The notes beneath the pieces are model-generated. The model worked only from the letters and a program-made list of their open reading frames with translations. It was not told the DNA's origin and did not search any database. From a cyanobacterium PCC 7702 (GTDB lineage Bacteria; Cyanobacteriota; Cyanobacteriia; Cyanobacteriales; Nostocaceae): 64,000 bases of DNA. The translations under genes were made by a program, and so were the position numbers. This document shows, piece by piece, positions 1-9,668 of the stretch (its first letter is position 1; each line of letters starts with the position of its first letter). The stretch covers positions 965,416 to 1,029,415 of the forward strand of contig KB235926.1 of the NCBI GenBank assembly GCA_000332255.1, read 5' to 3'.

Positions 1-2
1 TT

Positions 3-301
3 TCTTTAAAAGGAGCAACCGATATCCACCATATTCACAGTCTTTTAGCAGCAAATTTTCCAAATATCAAACCAGTTAAAAAAGCTTGCTATTGGATTTG
101 GGAAAATTGAATATATTGTTGGATAATATCGAAGGTGTAACTTTAGGTTCTAAATTACCTGGCGGATACCGCTCGTTAATCCTCATTAGTGATAATAATT
201 TCAACTTTCTTCAACGTACGCAGATATTAGCCTTTCAACTGAAAAAAGAATCACCATTTTTGAGGTTATTGCGCCATCTCATTTTCGACGGAGAACGCTA
301 A
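3..301 (+). pseudogene. Phytase-like esterase, 3' end, frameshifted and cut by window start
   Basis: Only the C-terminus of this gene is inside the window. The frame ending at the TAA at 299-301 reads IEGVTLGSKLPGGYRSLIL then SDNNFNFLQRTQILAF, which matches the conserved C-terminal end of the 'esterase-like activity of phytase' family (family knowledge). The N-terminal part of the same domain (LKGATDIHHIHSLLAANF) is in a different frame from base 3 and runs into nonsense after the A6 run at 78-83. One extra A would rejoin the frames as VKK-S-LLLDL. So there is a one-base frameshift near 78-86: a real mutation, or a homopolymer error in the sequence. A 71-codon frame with TTG at 86 exists but is unlikely to be a gene by itself. 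Confidence 0.6.
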
Positions 302-552
302 TTAATTTCCGTAAATCCATAACATAAAAATTAATTTTATTTTTATATTTATTTTTGACAGCCTAGTATATCTACGGAACTAAAAACAAAATTCATATAT
401 TCATTGTGGAGTTTCCGTACAATTTCTCATACTTATTAATTCGCAAATATGTTAAATAAGGCTTAAAATCCTTTCTGTTTGTTGCTAGTAGTTAAAATCA
501 AGTATGAAAAATTTAAAAAATTTTTGTTCCTGTGGGGAGATGAAAAGTTTTT

Positions 553-2193
553 ATGTCAGAACGTGATACTAATCAGAACGAGCTGCAAAAAGAAGAAGAA
601 TTAGACAATTACGTTGGTAAACTTCTCAATAATCGCTACTTAATTAAAGACGTCATTGGCAAAGGAGGAATGGGTAAAGTATACCTAGCAGAAGATTCTG
701 TCAAAGGTGGCATGGCGGTGGCAGTAAAAATTTTGTCTTTAAATTTGGTAAATCAACAAATGTTGCAAAGATTTGCCAGAGAAGTTTTTATTGGTGCGCA
801 ATTAGGTCGTAAAAGTATACATATAGTTCGAGTATTTAGTTACGGCGTAACAGAGGGGAAAATTCCTTTTTATGTAATGGAATATCTGCAGGGAAAAAAT
901 CTTAAAAATATTCTCAAAGTCAAGCCATTAGATTTATCTATTTTCTTAAATTATTGTCATCAAATTTGTTTGGGTTTACAGTGTGCTCACCAAGGTGTCA
1001 ATATCAAGGGAGAAGTATATCCAGTTATTCATCGAGACATTAAACCAGAAAATATATTCATTAGTGAAGATGTCAAAAAAGAAAAAATTGTAAAAATTTT
1101 AGATTTTGGTATTGCTAAGTTTTTAACTGAGCGCTCTGGAATGACACTCACAAAGTCCTTTATAGGTAGTTTACCTTACTGTTCTCCCGAGCACATGGAA
1201 GGGCGGAAATTATTGGATGTGCGCTCTGATATTTATAGCTTGGGAGTACTAATGTTTGAAATGCTAACAGGTAAACATCCATTCCAAATTAAAAGTCATT
1301 CCTTTGGCGATTGGTATCAAGCTCATCGATTTGAAAGACCACCTGCACTTGAAGAAGTTGCTCCCCAGATTAAAATACCTCAGGAATTAAAAAAATTGGT
1401 AAATGATTGTTTAGCTAAAGAAGTCAGCGACCGTCCCCAAAATGTTAATCAAATCTTGGAAACTTTAGAGCATATTCAGCGTCAACATAATAAAGATACC
1501 ACCACTATTAATATTTCTGGTCGTGTTCCCGAACAGGTACAGTTAGTACCTATAACCTCCTTGTCTGAAAAGCTTTGTTTGCAAAAGACTTGGCCAAAAA
1601 ATAAACCTGTAGCTGCTATTTGTTTTCCACATTTGCTTTATACCCAACAAGGAACTGTACCTACTTTTTGGGCAATGTTGCCTCAAAAAGAAATAACCAG
1701 TTTTTTGGACAAGAATACTTGTATAGAATTTATTTTTCAAAAAAATCTATATCCAGTGGTCCTGTGGATAACTATGTTAACAGACGAAGAAATTAAAATC
1801 ACAAGATGGTTGTCTTATTTTTTAGATATTAAAGATAATCAAGGACAAAAAATCTTACATCTTTTAGCAGAAATTGGTTATTATCATTTGTTATTTTTTG
1901 CTTTAGAAGAACCGATTAATTGTGCCAAGGTAGTTACTTTGACGTTAACTCCGGTTCAGCGCCAGCAATTATCGGAGTTTTTAGAAATGAGTTATCATTT
2001 ACCAGACAAAGCTATTTCCTTGAGCGAAAGCAAAGCTATATTGAAGTCAGAATATGAGAATATGAAATTAGAAATTGTTCAAAATCTAGCCGAACAACAA
2101 AAACAAGATGGATTGACGGTCAAAGCAACTTGGTTTTCGAAGTTAGTGGAATTATTTCTAGACTTTTTACCAAATAATTCTCCTCATACTTAA
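553..2193 (+). CDS. Serine/threonine protein kinase, first of a tandem pair
   Basis: 546-aa Hanks-type kinase. The catalytic domain covers about residues 28-310: glycine loop GKGGMG (36-41), VAVK with Lys59, helix-C Glu77, HRDIKPEN (160-167), DFG (184-186) and an SPE motif (211-213). All catalytic residues are present, so it should be active. A stretch before the HRD motif (VNIKGEVYPVI) is slightly longer than in standard kinases and recurs in the next gene. Residues ~340-546 match no domain I recognise, but they resemble the same region of the neighbour, so this is a shared module. There is no obvious membrane segment, so it is probably cytosolic. The ATG follows GGGGAGATG, a good ribosome site. 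Kinase call firm; substrate unknown. Confidence 0.93.
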   Translation: MSERDTNQNELQKEEELDNYVGKLLNNRYLIKDVIGKGGMGKVYLAEDSVKGGMAVAVKILSLNLVNQQMLQRFAREVFIGAQLGRKSIHIVRVFSYGVTEGKIPFYVMEYLQGKNLKNILKVKPLDLSIFLNYCHQICLGLQCAHQGVNIKGEVYPVIHRDIKPENIFISEDVKKEKIVKILDFGIAKFLTERSGMTLTKSFIGSLPYCSPEHMEGRKLLDVRSDIYSLGVLMFEMLTGKHPFQIKSHSFGDWYQAHRFERPPALEEVAPQIKIPQELKKLVNDCLAKEVSDRPQNVNQILETLEHIQRQHNKDTTTINISGRVPEQVQLVPITSLSEKLCLQKTWPKNKPVAAICFPHLLYTQQGTVPTFWAMLPQKEITSFLDKNTCIEFIFQKNLYPVVLWITMLTDEEIKITRWLSYFLDIKDNQGQKILHLLAEIGYYHLLFFALEEPINCAKVVTLTLTPVQRQQLSEFLEMSYHLPDKAISLSESKAILKSEYENMKLEIVQNLAEQQKQDGLTVKATWFSKLVELFLDFLPNNSPHT

Positions 2194-2264
2194 TTTTTCA
2201 GTGAGAAATAGCGACATGAGAACAGAGATGACGCGACTATTTTTTTGTGGCTGAGGTTGTAATA

Positions 2265-3830
2265 ATGAATATTAATTCATTTGACTCTACAACCGCTCCG
2301 AAATTAATTGCCAATCGTTATCAATTAAAAAAAATAATTGGTAGAGGAGGCATGGGAGAGGTTTTTTTAGCAGATGATATGTTGTTAGGAGGAATACCAG
2401 TTGCTATCAAGTTTTTGTCTCAAACTGTTTTAGGAGACAAAATGCAAGAGGATTTTGCTCGTGAAGCTCGGATTTGTGCAGCTTTGAGCCAACAGAGCTT
2501 GCACATAGTGAGGGTAACAGATTACGGTGTGAGCGAAAAAGGCAAGCCTTTCTACGTAATGGAGTATCTGTGCGGCAAAAGTTTGAAAGACTTGATTCCT
2601 ACTCCTTTGCCAATGTTTGTTGCTATTTGCCGTCAAATTTGTCTGGGATTGCAGTGTGCTCATCAAGGTATTAATATGGACGGTAAGGTTTATCCGCTCA
2701 TACATAGAGATATTAAGCCAGCCAATATATTAGTTATTCCCGATCCTATACTTGGTCAGTTAGTAAAAATTTTAGATTTTGGAATTGCGAAATTTTTAAC
2801 AACGAAAACAACAACGGGTGGAAGCAGGACTTTTCACGGTACCTTACCTTATTGTTCTCCGGAACAATTAGACGGAAGTGAATTAGACGAGCGTTCTGAT
2901 ATTTATAGCTTGGGAGTGATGATGTATGAAATGCTCACCAATCAAAAGCCTTGGAAACCAGAAACGGATTTTTTTGGTGCTTGGTACAAAGCTCATCACT
3001 TTCAATCACCACGGAAGATAGCTGATGTCAATCCCTATTTAAAATTGCCTGAGAAGCTTAATGATTTAATCATGGCTTGTTTGGCAAAATCAGCTGGCGA
3101 TCGCCCTCAAAATTTAGGTGAAGTCCTGAAAGTTTTAGAAAGTTTAACACTGGAGACAACGTCTGTTTCCCAACCTGACTCAACTTTTTCCCGACAGGAA
3201 ATAACAACTTCTCCTCATGTATCTTCCGGTTCCTATTCTGGACTGGCTTTGCCAATACAACAAGCATGTCAAAAATTAACTTGGCCTGAAAATAAGCCGA
3301 TTCAAGAGATAGTTTTTCCCCAGCTTTTAGACATCGGGAACCATGGCTGTGTAACGGCACTTTTATTAATGATGTCTTTACAAGACATTAGCAAGTATAC
3401 TTCCTCAATGCGTTGCAACCAGTTTATTTTTGTTCCATCGCCGCATCCAACGCTATTGTGGGTTACTTTGCTTTACCATCGAGAATTTGGTCCGAAGTGG
3501 CTACCTTGTTACCTGAATATGCAAAATCCTCAAAAGCGTCGCTTGGTAAGTCATTTAGCCGAAAACGAACGCTATCCTTTAGTTTTCTTTACACTAGAAG
3601 CGCCTCATTTTTGCGTTAACGTGCAAAGTAGTTATATTGCCTTAGAACAGCGGCAAATATTAAAAAATTGGGTAGAGCAAAGTCAGACTCTACTGAGTTC
3701 ATCATCTTTGCAGCTGAGTAAAAATCTCCTCAAGCAGCAATATCAAAAACTGCAAGCTCGAATGCTAGAATACATAGCAACCGTGCCAGAGGGACAGCAG
3801 CATCCAAGTCTTTCGCTCAAGCATGTTTAA
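2265..3830 (+). CDS. Serine/threonine protein kinase, second of a tandem pair
   Basis: 521-aa paralogue of the kinase just upstream, 71 bp after its stop and on the same strand, so probably co-transcribed. Motifs: GRGGMG loop (26-31), VAIK with Lys49, HRDIKPAN (147-154), DFG (171-173), SPE in the activation segment. The C-terminal ~190 residues again hold the unassigned module (TWPENKP, LLWVTLLY and YPLVFFTLEAP align with TWPKNKP, VLWITML and YHLLFFALEEP in the first kinase). A GTG at 2247 gives a longer frame, but the ATG at 2265 has GAGG 8 bases upstream and begins MNINSFD, so it is preferred. Specificity cannot be read from the sequence. Confidence 0.92.
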   Translation: MNINSFDSTTAPKLIANRYQLKKIIGRGGMGEVFLADDMLLGGIPVAIKFLSQTVLGDKMQEDFAREARICAALSQQSLHIVRVTDYGVSEKGKPFYVMEYLCGKSLKDLIPTPLPMFVAICRQICLGLQCAHQGINMDGKVYPLIHRDIKPANILVIPDPILGQLVKILDFGIAKFLTTKTTTGGSRTFHGTLPYCSPEQLDGSELDERSDIYSLGVMMYEMLTNQKPWKPETDFFGAWYKAHHFQSPRKIADVNPYLKLPEKLNDLIMACLAKSAGDRPQNLGEVLKVLESLTLETTSVSQPDSTFSRQEITTSPHVSSGSYSGLALPIQQACQKLTWPENKPIQEIVFPQLLDIGNHGCVTALLLMMSLQDISKYTSSMRCNQFIFVPSPHPTLLWVTLLYHREFGPKWLPCYLNMQNPQKRRLVSHLAENERYPLVFFTLEAPHFCVNVQSSYIALEQRQILKNWVEQSQTLLSSSSLQLSKNLLKQQYQKLQARMLEYIATVPEGQQHPSLSLKHV

Positions 3831-3837
3831 GTTAAAC

Positions 3838-4713
3838 TTAGCCGAGAATCATTCCCACAAGAACAATAAAACCAATCCAGACATTTTGTCGGAAGAATTT
3901 TTCATATACGTAATTAGGTAAGTCTTTTGACATTAAGCTTAGAAATTGCCACAGCCAACCAACAAAAGCAAGTGCTAAAGTGAACCAGAAGGCTGGCTGA
4001 AGCTGTAGGGCAACTCCCAGCCAAGCTAGAAAAAAAACTGTACCGGTAAAGAAAATGCCCACAGCGACAAAAGCGTAATCACCAAAAAATAGAGCACTGG
4101 AATTAATACCTATACGCTTGTCGTCAGCGCGATCGCTCATGGCATAAATGGTATCAAATCCCAACGTCCAAAATATCGTTGCGCTCCACAACAGCCAAGT
4201 TGGGAAGGAAAGGTTGTGCGTTACAGCACTCCAACCGATCAACACTGCAAAACCCCAAGCAATGGAAAGTACCAGCTGCGGTATAGGAAAGACACGTTTG
4301 GCGGCTGGATAAAGCAAAATGAGGGGAACTGCTGCCACAGACAACCAAAACGATAGTGGGTTAAGATAAAAAGCAATAACTGCGGCACATGCAAAAGAAA
4401 CAAGCGCAACAACGATACCAACTTTGATCGAAAGGGTGCGGGAAGCAAGGGGGCGATCGCGGGTTCTTTCCACTTGCGAGTCTATATCTTTATCCCACAA
4501 ATCGTTTACTACACAGCCAGCTGCACTGATAGCTAGAGTTCCCACCACAATTGCTCCCACCAACGCTAAAGGTGGTTTTCCATCTGCTGCTAAAAATACA
4601 GCCCACAGTGCAGGAATCATTAATATCAATCGTCCTTCTGGTTTGTGCCATCGCAAAAGCTTGACGATCGCAAGCCACGTCGGTTCCTGTTTTGATTCTG
4701 GCATAGTTACCAT
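3838..4713 (-). CDS. ubiA: 4-hydroxybenzoate polyprenyltransferase, plastoquinone-type UbiA
   Basis: Integral membrane prenyltransferase that attaches the solanesyl chain to 4-hydroxybenzoate, an early step of cyanobacterial plastoquinone synthesis. The first Asp-rich motif is NDLWDKDIDSQVERT, followed by RPLASRTLS; the second is FDTIYAMSDRADDKR. Several hydrophobic helices span the rest. Length from the chosen ATG is 291 aa, normal for the family. The frame also has an ATG at 4779, adding 22 residues that cyanobacterial homologues lack (LLRWHKPEGRLILMIPALWA lies close to their N-terminus), so I start at 4713; 4704 is also possible. It is convergent with the kinase pair. Its substrate would come from the chorismate lyase at 18.8 kb. 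Confidence 0.92.
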   Translation of the reverse strand: MVTMPESKQEPTWLAIVKLLRWHKPEGRLILMIPALWAVFLAADGKPPLALVGAIVVGTLAISAAGCVVNDLWDKDIDSQVERTRDRPLASRTLSIKVGIVVALVSFACAAVIAFYLNPLSFWLSVAAVPLILLYPAAKRVFPIPQLVLSIAWGFAVLIGWSAVTHNLSFPTWLLWSATIFWTLGFDTIYAMSDRADDKRIGINSSALFFGDYAFVAVGIFFTGTVFFLAWLGVALQLQPAFWFTLALAFVGWLWQFLSLMSKDLPNYVYEKFFRQNVWIGFIVLVGMILG

Positions 4714-4934
4714 AGCAATTTCATTCAGATGAGAAACTAAAAATGCCGGGACTGGAAATAAACTTTGCCGTTCATACAACTTTACATAATCTAGAATAAT
4801 TTTATTTGATATTTGTTATTTGATATTTATAAAAGCAAAATCTCCAGTGGCAACTTGAAATCAGTATTACTAATCTTTTCAGTTGCTGTTGCAGCCGGGT
4901 GAACTATCCACAAATAGCGCTATGTGATTTCGTC

Positions 4935-4986
4935 TGCCGAACGCATAGCAATGCTATCCGACACGCTATGCGAACGACGTTATCGG
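4935..4986. repeat. Intergenic palindromic repeat, copy 1
   Basis: The region contains the inverted pair GCATAGC (4943-4949) and GCTATGC (4965-4971). The segment 4950-4986, read on the minus strand, matches 32766-32802 over 37 bases with six differences, all transitions. It lies in the 306-bp gap between ubiA and ppx, which otherwise shows no gene. Confidence 0.6.
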
Positions 4987-5019
4987 CTCCTACCATCCTA
5001 AACAGAGAGAACAACATAG

Positions 5020-6672
5020 ATGGTGAACGTAGTTTCTACTAACTGGGGGAGTGTCTCAGCTCCAACAGAAAAGCAACAGCGAATCATCGCTGCTATTGAT
5101 TTGGGAACAAATTCTCTGCACATGGTAATTGTGCGGATTGAACCAATGCTGCCAGCATTTACTATTATTGGCAGAGAAAAAGAAACAGTAAGACTAGGCG
5201 ATCGCGATTTAGTTACTGGATGCTTAAAACCAGAAGTAATGGAAAAAGCGATCGCTACTTTGCGGCGCTTTCAAGAAATAGCCAAAACTCTCAACGCCGA
5301 AACAATCATTGCTGTGGCAACTAGCGCTGTTCGAGAAGCTCCCAATGGCAAGGATTTTTTACAAAAGCTAGAAGTCGAGCTGGGTTTGAATGTTGACTTA
5401 ATTTCTGGACAAGAAGAAGCACGGCGAATTTACTTGGGTGTGCTCTCTGGAATGGAGTTCAACAACCAACCCCACGTCATCATCGATATTGGTGGTGGTT
5501 CCACAGAGTTAATTTTAGGTGATAGTTATCAAGAGCGAGCTTTAACCAGCACAAAAATTGGTGCAGTTCGACTGACTAACGAACTGATTACTACCGACCC
5601 GATTAGTAACGCTGAATTTCAATACTTGCAAGCATACGCGCGCGGAATACTGGAACGTTCCGTAGAAGAAATATTGGCAAACCTACGCTTCGGCGAACAT
5701 CCTCGTTTGGTGGGAACTTCCGGTACCATCGAAACGATGGCGACAATCCACGCTCGAGAAAAATTAGGTTTTGTTCCCAATACCCTCAACGGCTATCAAT
5801 TCAGTCTTAAAGATTTGCGAGAGTGGGTAAATCGCCTACGGAAAATGACGAATTCCGAACGGGCGGCAATACCTGGCATGCCAGAAAAAAGGTCTGAAGT
5901 TATACTGGCAGGAGCAGTAATATTACAGGAAGCCATGACCCTGTTGGGAGTAGAATCCCTGGTGGTGTGCGAGCGTTCTCTGCGAGAAGGAGTAATTGTA
6001 GACTGGATGCTCACCCATGGCTTGATAGAAGACCGCTGGCGCTACCAAAGTTCGGTGCGGCAGCGCAGCGTAATCAAGAGTGCTAAAAAATACCACGTCA
6101 ACTGGGAACACAGCGATCGCGTCGCTGGATTTGCTTTGAGTATATTTGACCAAACCCAAGGCATTCTCCACAACTGGAAAGCAGAAGAAAGGCAACTGTT
6201 ATGGGCTGCTGCCATATTACACAACTGCGGTCACTATGTCAGCCACGACTCTCACCACAAACACTCTTACTATCTCATTCGCAATGGCGAATTACTCGGT
6301 TATACCGAAACTGAAATAGAAATTATTGCCAACATAGCACGCTATCATCGCAAATCACCACCCAAGAAAAAACACGAAAATTTCCGCAATCTCGTGCACA
6401 AAGAGCACCGGCAAATTGTCAGCCAATTAAGTGCGATCTTAAGACTGGCAGTGGCTCTAGACCGACGACAAATTGGAGCAATAACGGAATTGCAATGTGA
6501 ATTCGATCCCCTATCGCGACAATTAAAAATGCGAATTTACCCGTCTCGCCCTGATGATGACTGTAGCTTGGAACTGTGGAGTTTAGATTACAAAAAAGCA
6601 GTGTTTGAGGCAGAATTCAATGTAAAATTAATAGCAACTTTGGAATCGCCTGTCGTTGGTTATCGCAACTAA
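5020..6672 (+). CDS. ppx: Exopolyphosphatase / guanosine pentaphosphate phosphatase (Ppx/GppA)
   Basis: 550-aa ASKHA-fold phosphatase that removes terminal phosphates from polyphosphate and/or the 5' phosphate of pppGpp. The first phosphate-binding motif is AAIDLGTNSLHMVIV (24-38), and the second is IIDIGGGSTELILG near residue 152. Residues from ~330 onward form a helical HD-like C-terminal domain (ILHNCGHYVSHDSHHKHSYY), as in full-length bacterial Ppx. ATG 5020 is preceded by AGAGAG and gives about 20 extra residues before the fold, as in homologues. The polyP versus pppGpp preference cannot be decided from sequence. Confidence 0.92.
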   Translation: MVNVVSTNWGSVSAPTEKQQRIIAAIDLGTNSLHMVIVRIEPMLPAFTIIGREKETVRLGDRDLVTGCLKPEVMEKAIATLRRFQEIAKTLNAETIIAVATSAVREAPNGKDFLQKLEVELGLNVDLISGQEEARRIYLGVLSGMEFNNQPHVIIDIGGGSTELILGDSYQERALTSTKIGAVRLTNELITTDPISNAEFQYLQAYARGILERSVEEILANLRFGEHPRLVGTSGTIETMATIHAREKLGFVPNTLNGYQFSLKDLREWVNRLRKMTNSERAAIPGMPEKRSEVILAGAVILQEAMTLLGVESLVVCERSLREGVIVDWMLTHGLIEDRWRYQSSVRQRSVIKSAKKYHVNWEHSDRVAGFALSIFDQTQGILHNWKAEERQLLWAAAILHNCGHYVSHDSHHKHSYYLIRNGELLGYTETEIEIIANIARYHRKSPPKKKHENFRNLVHKEHRQIVSQLSAILRLAVALDRRQIGAITELQCEFDPLSRQLKMRIYPSRPDDDCSLELWSLDYKKAVFEAEFNVKLIATLESPVVGYRN

Positions 6673-6759
6673 GCATTATTTGCTTTACAAAACGCAATGT
6701 TTAGGTAAAATTAGGTAAAGCATTTTTGCAGTTGTGAAAAAAAGGCGCGACTCCTATCC

Positions 6760-7884
6760 ATGCAGCTGAAAATCAGTGCATCTAGACTACCCCTTGCTCC
6801 CCTACTTTTAATCGCACCCTTTTTCCTGTGGGGTACAGCTATGGTGGCGATGAAGGGAGTTATTTCCCACACAACACCATTATTCATGGCGGGAGTGCGA
6901 ATCTTACCAGCCGGGGTACTGATTTTGATAGCAGCAGCATTCATGGGCAGACCCCAACCCAAAAGTCTGTTAGCCTGGTTGTGGATAGCTTTATTTGCTA
7001 TGGTAGATGGCACTTTCTTTCAAGGTTTTTTAGCGGAAGGATTGGTAAGAACAGGCGCAGGATTGGGTTCGGTAATGATAGATTCCCAACCGTTAGCCGT
7101 GGCCTTGATGTCTTCTTGGCTGTTTCAAGAAAACATAGGCTTGTGGGGATGGCTAGGACTTTTATTAGGCTTTATGGGTATTAGTTTAATTGGCTTACCC
7201 GATGAGTGGATTGTAAGTATTTTTTCCCATCATGCCATTATTTCACCAGTGGATTGGCAACAGCAGTTGCAAGACGCTGCTTTTACTATCCCGCGCATCC
7301 TCGACTCTTTGTTTCAAAGCGGCGAATGGTTAATGCTGTTAGCTGCTTTCAGCATGGCCGTGGGAACGGTTTTAATTCGATTTGTGAGTCGCCACGCCGA
7401 TCCTGTCACAGCCACTGGTTGGCATATGATATTAGGTGGTTTGCCTTTATGGGCAATTTCCTCGGTAACAGAATCGCAGCAATTATCGCATTTAACAGCA
7501 GCAGATGGAATAGCTTTAGCATACGCTACAGTCTTTGGTAGCGCGATCGCCTACGGATTGTTTTTCTATTTTGCTTCCAGTGGCAATCTGACCAGCCTTA
7601 GTTCCCTCACCTTCCTAACGCCGGTATTTGCTTTATTATTTAGCAGCTTGTTGCTCAAAGAAGTGCTCAGTCCCCTACAATGGCTGGGAGTTGGCTTAAC
7701 TTTAATTAGCATCTACCTCATCAACCAGCGCGATACCCTAGCAGGAGGAGGTGCAAGCAAGAACGTCATATCAGAACAAACAACTACCAAACAACAGCAA
7801 CCAGTTTTGCAAAGTAGTTACACCCAGAAACTCGATTGTTTGGTGGTTACCGTCAAAGAATCCGAACCAGAAAATCTATCCTAA
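6760..7884 (+). CDS. DMT-family (EamA) transporter
   Basis: 374-aa inner-membrane protein with two EamA repeats and about ten hydrophobic segments. The first repeat begins LLLIAPFFLWGTAMVAMKGV, the usual EamA opening, and the second follows a loop around residues 150-190 (FSMAVGTVLIRFVSRH). The end SLLLKEVLSPLQWLGVGLTLISIYL is typical of the family. The last ~45 residues are polar, Gln/Thr rich and presumably cytoplasmic. Substrates of this superfamily vary (amino acids, metabolites), and nothing nearby fixes this one. It starts 87 bp after ppx on the same strand. Confidence 0.88.
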   Translation: MQLKISASRLPLAPLLLIAPFFLWGTAMVAMKGVISHTTPLFMAGVRILPAGVLILIAAAFMGRPQPKSLLAWLWIALFAMVDGTFFQGFLAEGLVRTGAGLGSVMIDSQPLAVALMSSWLFQENIGLWGWLGLLLGFMGISLIGLPDEWIVSIFSHHAIISPVDWQQQLQDAAFTIPRILDSLFQSGEWLMLLAAFSMAVGTVLIRFVSRHADPVTATGWHMILGGLPLWAISSVTESQQLSHLTAADGIALAYATVFGSAIAYGLFFYFASSGNLTSLSSLTFLTPVFALLFSSLLLKEVLSPLQWLGVGLTLISIYLINQRDTLAGGGASKNVISEQTTTKQQQPVLQSSYTQKLDCLVVTVKESEPENLS

Positions 7885-7985
7885 AGTATTTGGCTGGCCC
7901 CTTTTCACCACCCCAAGCCTTATAAAAAAGGTAAAATCAAAACAGAAATTTTGTAAAAAAAATTTACCTTGAGTAGCTAAAATCT

Positions 7986-9668
7986 GTGTCTCCATCCAAG
8001 ACTACTTCAACCCAAGCCTTTGAATTTGATTCGATCGACACCGCTTTAGCAGAGTTAAAAGCTGGTCGCATCATTGTGGTAGTAGATGATGAAAATCGAG
8101 AGAATGAAGGCGACTTAATTTGTGCCGCCCAATTTGCTACCCCAGATATAATCAATTTTATGGCTGTAAAAGCGCGGGGGTTGATTTGTCTGGCAATGAC
8201 AGGCGATCGCTTGGACGAATTAGACTTACCATTGATGGTAAGCAACATCAAAGATACAAACCAAACTGCCTTTACTGTCAGTATCGACGCTGCCCCCCAC
8301 CTAGGTGTAACCACGGGTATTTCTGCAGAAGACCGAGCTCGCACTATCCAAGTGGCCATTAACCCCACCACAAAAGCCTCGGATTTGCGCCGTCCCGGTC
8401 ACATCTTCCCGATTCGAGCCAAGGAAGGAGGAGTGCTCAAACGAGCAGGACATACAGAAGCAGCAGTAGATTTAGCCCGACTTGCTGGATTGTACCCCGC
8501 AGGAGTAATTTGCGAAATCCAAAACCCCGATGGTTCCATGGCGCGCTTACCGCAGCTAATCGAGTACGCCAAACATTACAACCTCAAAATCATCAGCATC
8601 GCCGACTTAATTAGCTACCGTTTGCGACACGATCGCCTGGTCATCCGCGAAACCGTCGCCGATCTCCCCACCCAGTTCGGCCATTTCAAAATCTACGCCT
8701 ATCGCCATACTTTAGATAATTCCGAACACGTCGCTATAGTCAAAGGCGATCCCTCCCAATTTGGCGAGCGACCGATCATGGTGCGCATGCACTCGGAATG
8801 CTTGACAGGTGACGCCTTAGGTTCTCTGCGCTGTGATTGTCGGATGCAACTGCAAGCAGCTTTGAAAATGATAGAAAATGCAGGCGAAGGCGTAGTCGTC
8901 TACCTGCGCCAAGAAGGACGGGGAATAGGACTGATTAACAAACTCAAAGCCTATTCTTTACAAGATATGGGATTGGATACTGTAGAAGCAAACGAACGCT
9001 TGGGATTCCCTGCAGATTTGCGAGACTACGGTATGGGCGCTCAAATCCTCATGGACCTGGGCGTACACAAAATTCGCTTGATTACAAACAATCCCCGCAA
9101 AATTGCCGGTGTTAAAGGCTATAACATGGAAGTGGTAGACCGGGTACCATTGTTAATTGAAGCGAATAATTACAATTCCAACTATCTAGCCACAAAAGCG
9201 AAAAAGCTGGGTCACATGCTGTTGCAGACTTATCTGGTCACAGTCGCCATCCACTGGCAAGATGACCCGCAAGCAGTTACCGAACGCTACGAACGCTTGG
9301 AAAAATTGCGCCACCTAGCAAAAAGCCAGGAATTACTACTACAGGAAGAAGCACGTCCTTTAGCGATCGCCTTGTTTGATAAACCATCCCTCACCGTACA
9401 CTTAGGATTCGATCAACCACGATTGGCAACTCACGATTGGTACACGCAACAAGGTCATCCCTACGTTGAGGCGATTGGTAAAATTCTCGACAACCTCGTC
9501 ATTTTACCTTACGTTCAAAAGCTGGAATTTCTCATCTCCCCCGGCGTAGATCCCCTCAGCAACTTACAAGTACAATTAGACCGACAAACATTCCCCCCAG
9601 GAACCTTACCTTCGTCTATTTGTTACCAAAAGCTCAAAACCCAAACTATTTACAGCTTCAGCAAGTAG
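7986..9668 (+). CDS. ribBA: Bifunctional riboflavin synthesis enzyme RibBA
   Basis: 560 aa combining two riboflavin pathway entry enzymes. Residues ~15-210 are 3,4-dihydroxy-2-butanone-4-phosphate synthase ([17 protein letters not shown], then [13 protein letters not shown]). Residues ~215-405 are GTP cyclohydrolase II, with the zinc site [20 protein letters not shown] near 268-286 and the RQEGRGIGL active-site loop. About 155 further residues follow; cyanobacterial RibBA proteins often carry such a tail, whose role I do not know. The start is GTG at 7986; no upstream ATG is in frame. Its stop abuts the convergent amidase gene. Confidence 0.95.
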   Translation: MSPSKTTSTQAFEFDSIDTALAELKAGRIIVVVDDENRENEGDLICAAQFATPDIINFMAVKARGLICLAMTGDRLDELDLPLMVSNIKDTNQTAFTVSIDAAPHLGVTTGISAEDRARTIQVAINPTTKASDLRRPGHIFPIRAKEGGVLKRAGHTEAAVDLARLAGLYPAGVICEIQNPDGSMARLPQLIEYAKHYNLKIISIADLISYRLRHDRLVIRETVADLPTQFGHFKIYAYRHTLDNSEHVAIVKGDPSQFGERPIMVRMHSECLTGDALGSLRCDCRMQLQAALKMIENAGEGVVVYLRQEGRGIGLINKLKAYSLQDMGLDTVEANERLGFPADLRDYGMGAQILMDLGVHKIRLITNNPRKIAGVKGYNMEVVDRVPLLIEANNYNSNYLATKAKKLGHMLLQTYLVTVAIHWQDDPQAVTERYERLEKLRHLAKSQELLLQEEARPLAIALFDKPSLTVHLGFDQPRLATHDWYTQQGHPYVEAIGKILDNLVILPYVQKLEFLISPGVDPLSNLQVQLDRQTFPPGTLPSSICYQKLKTQTIYSFSK

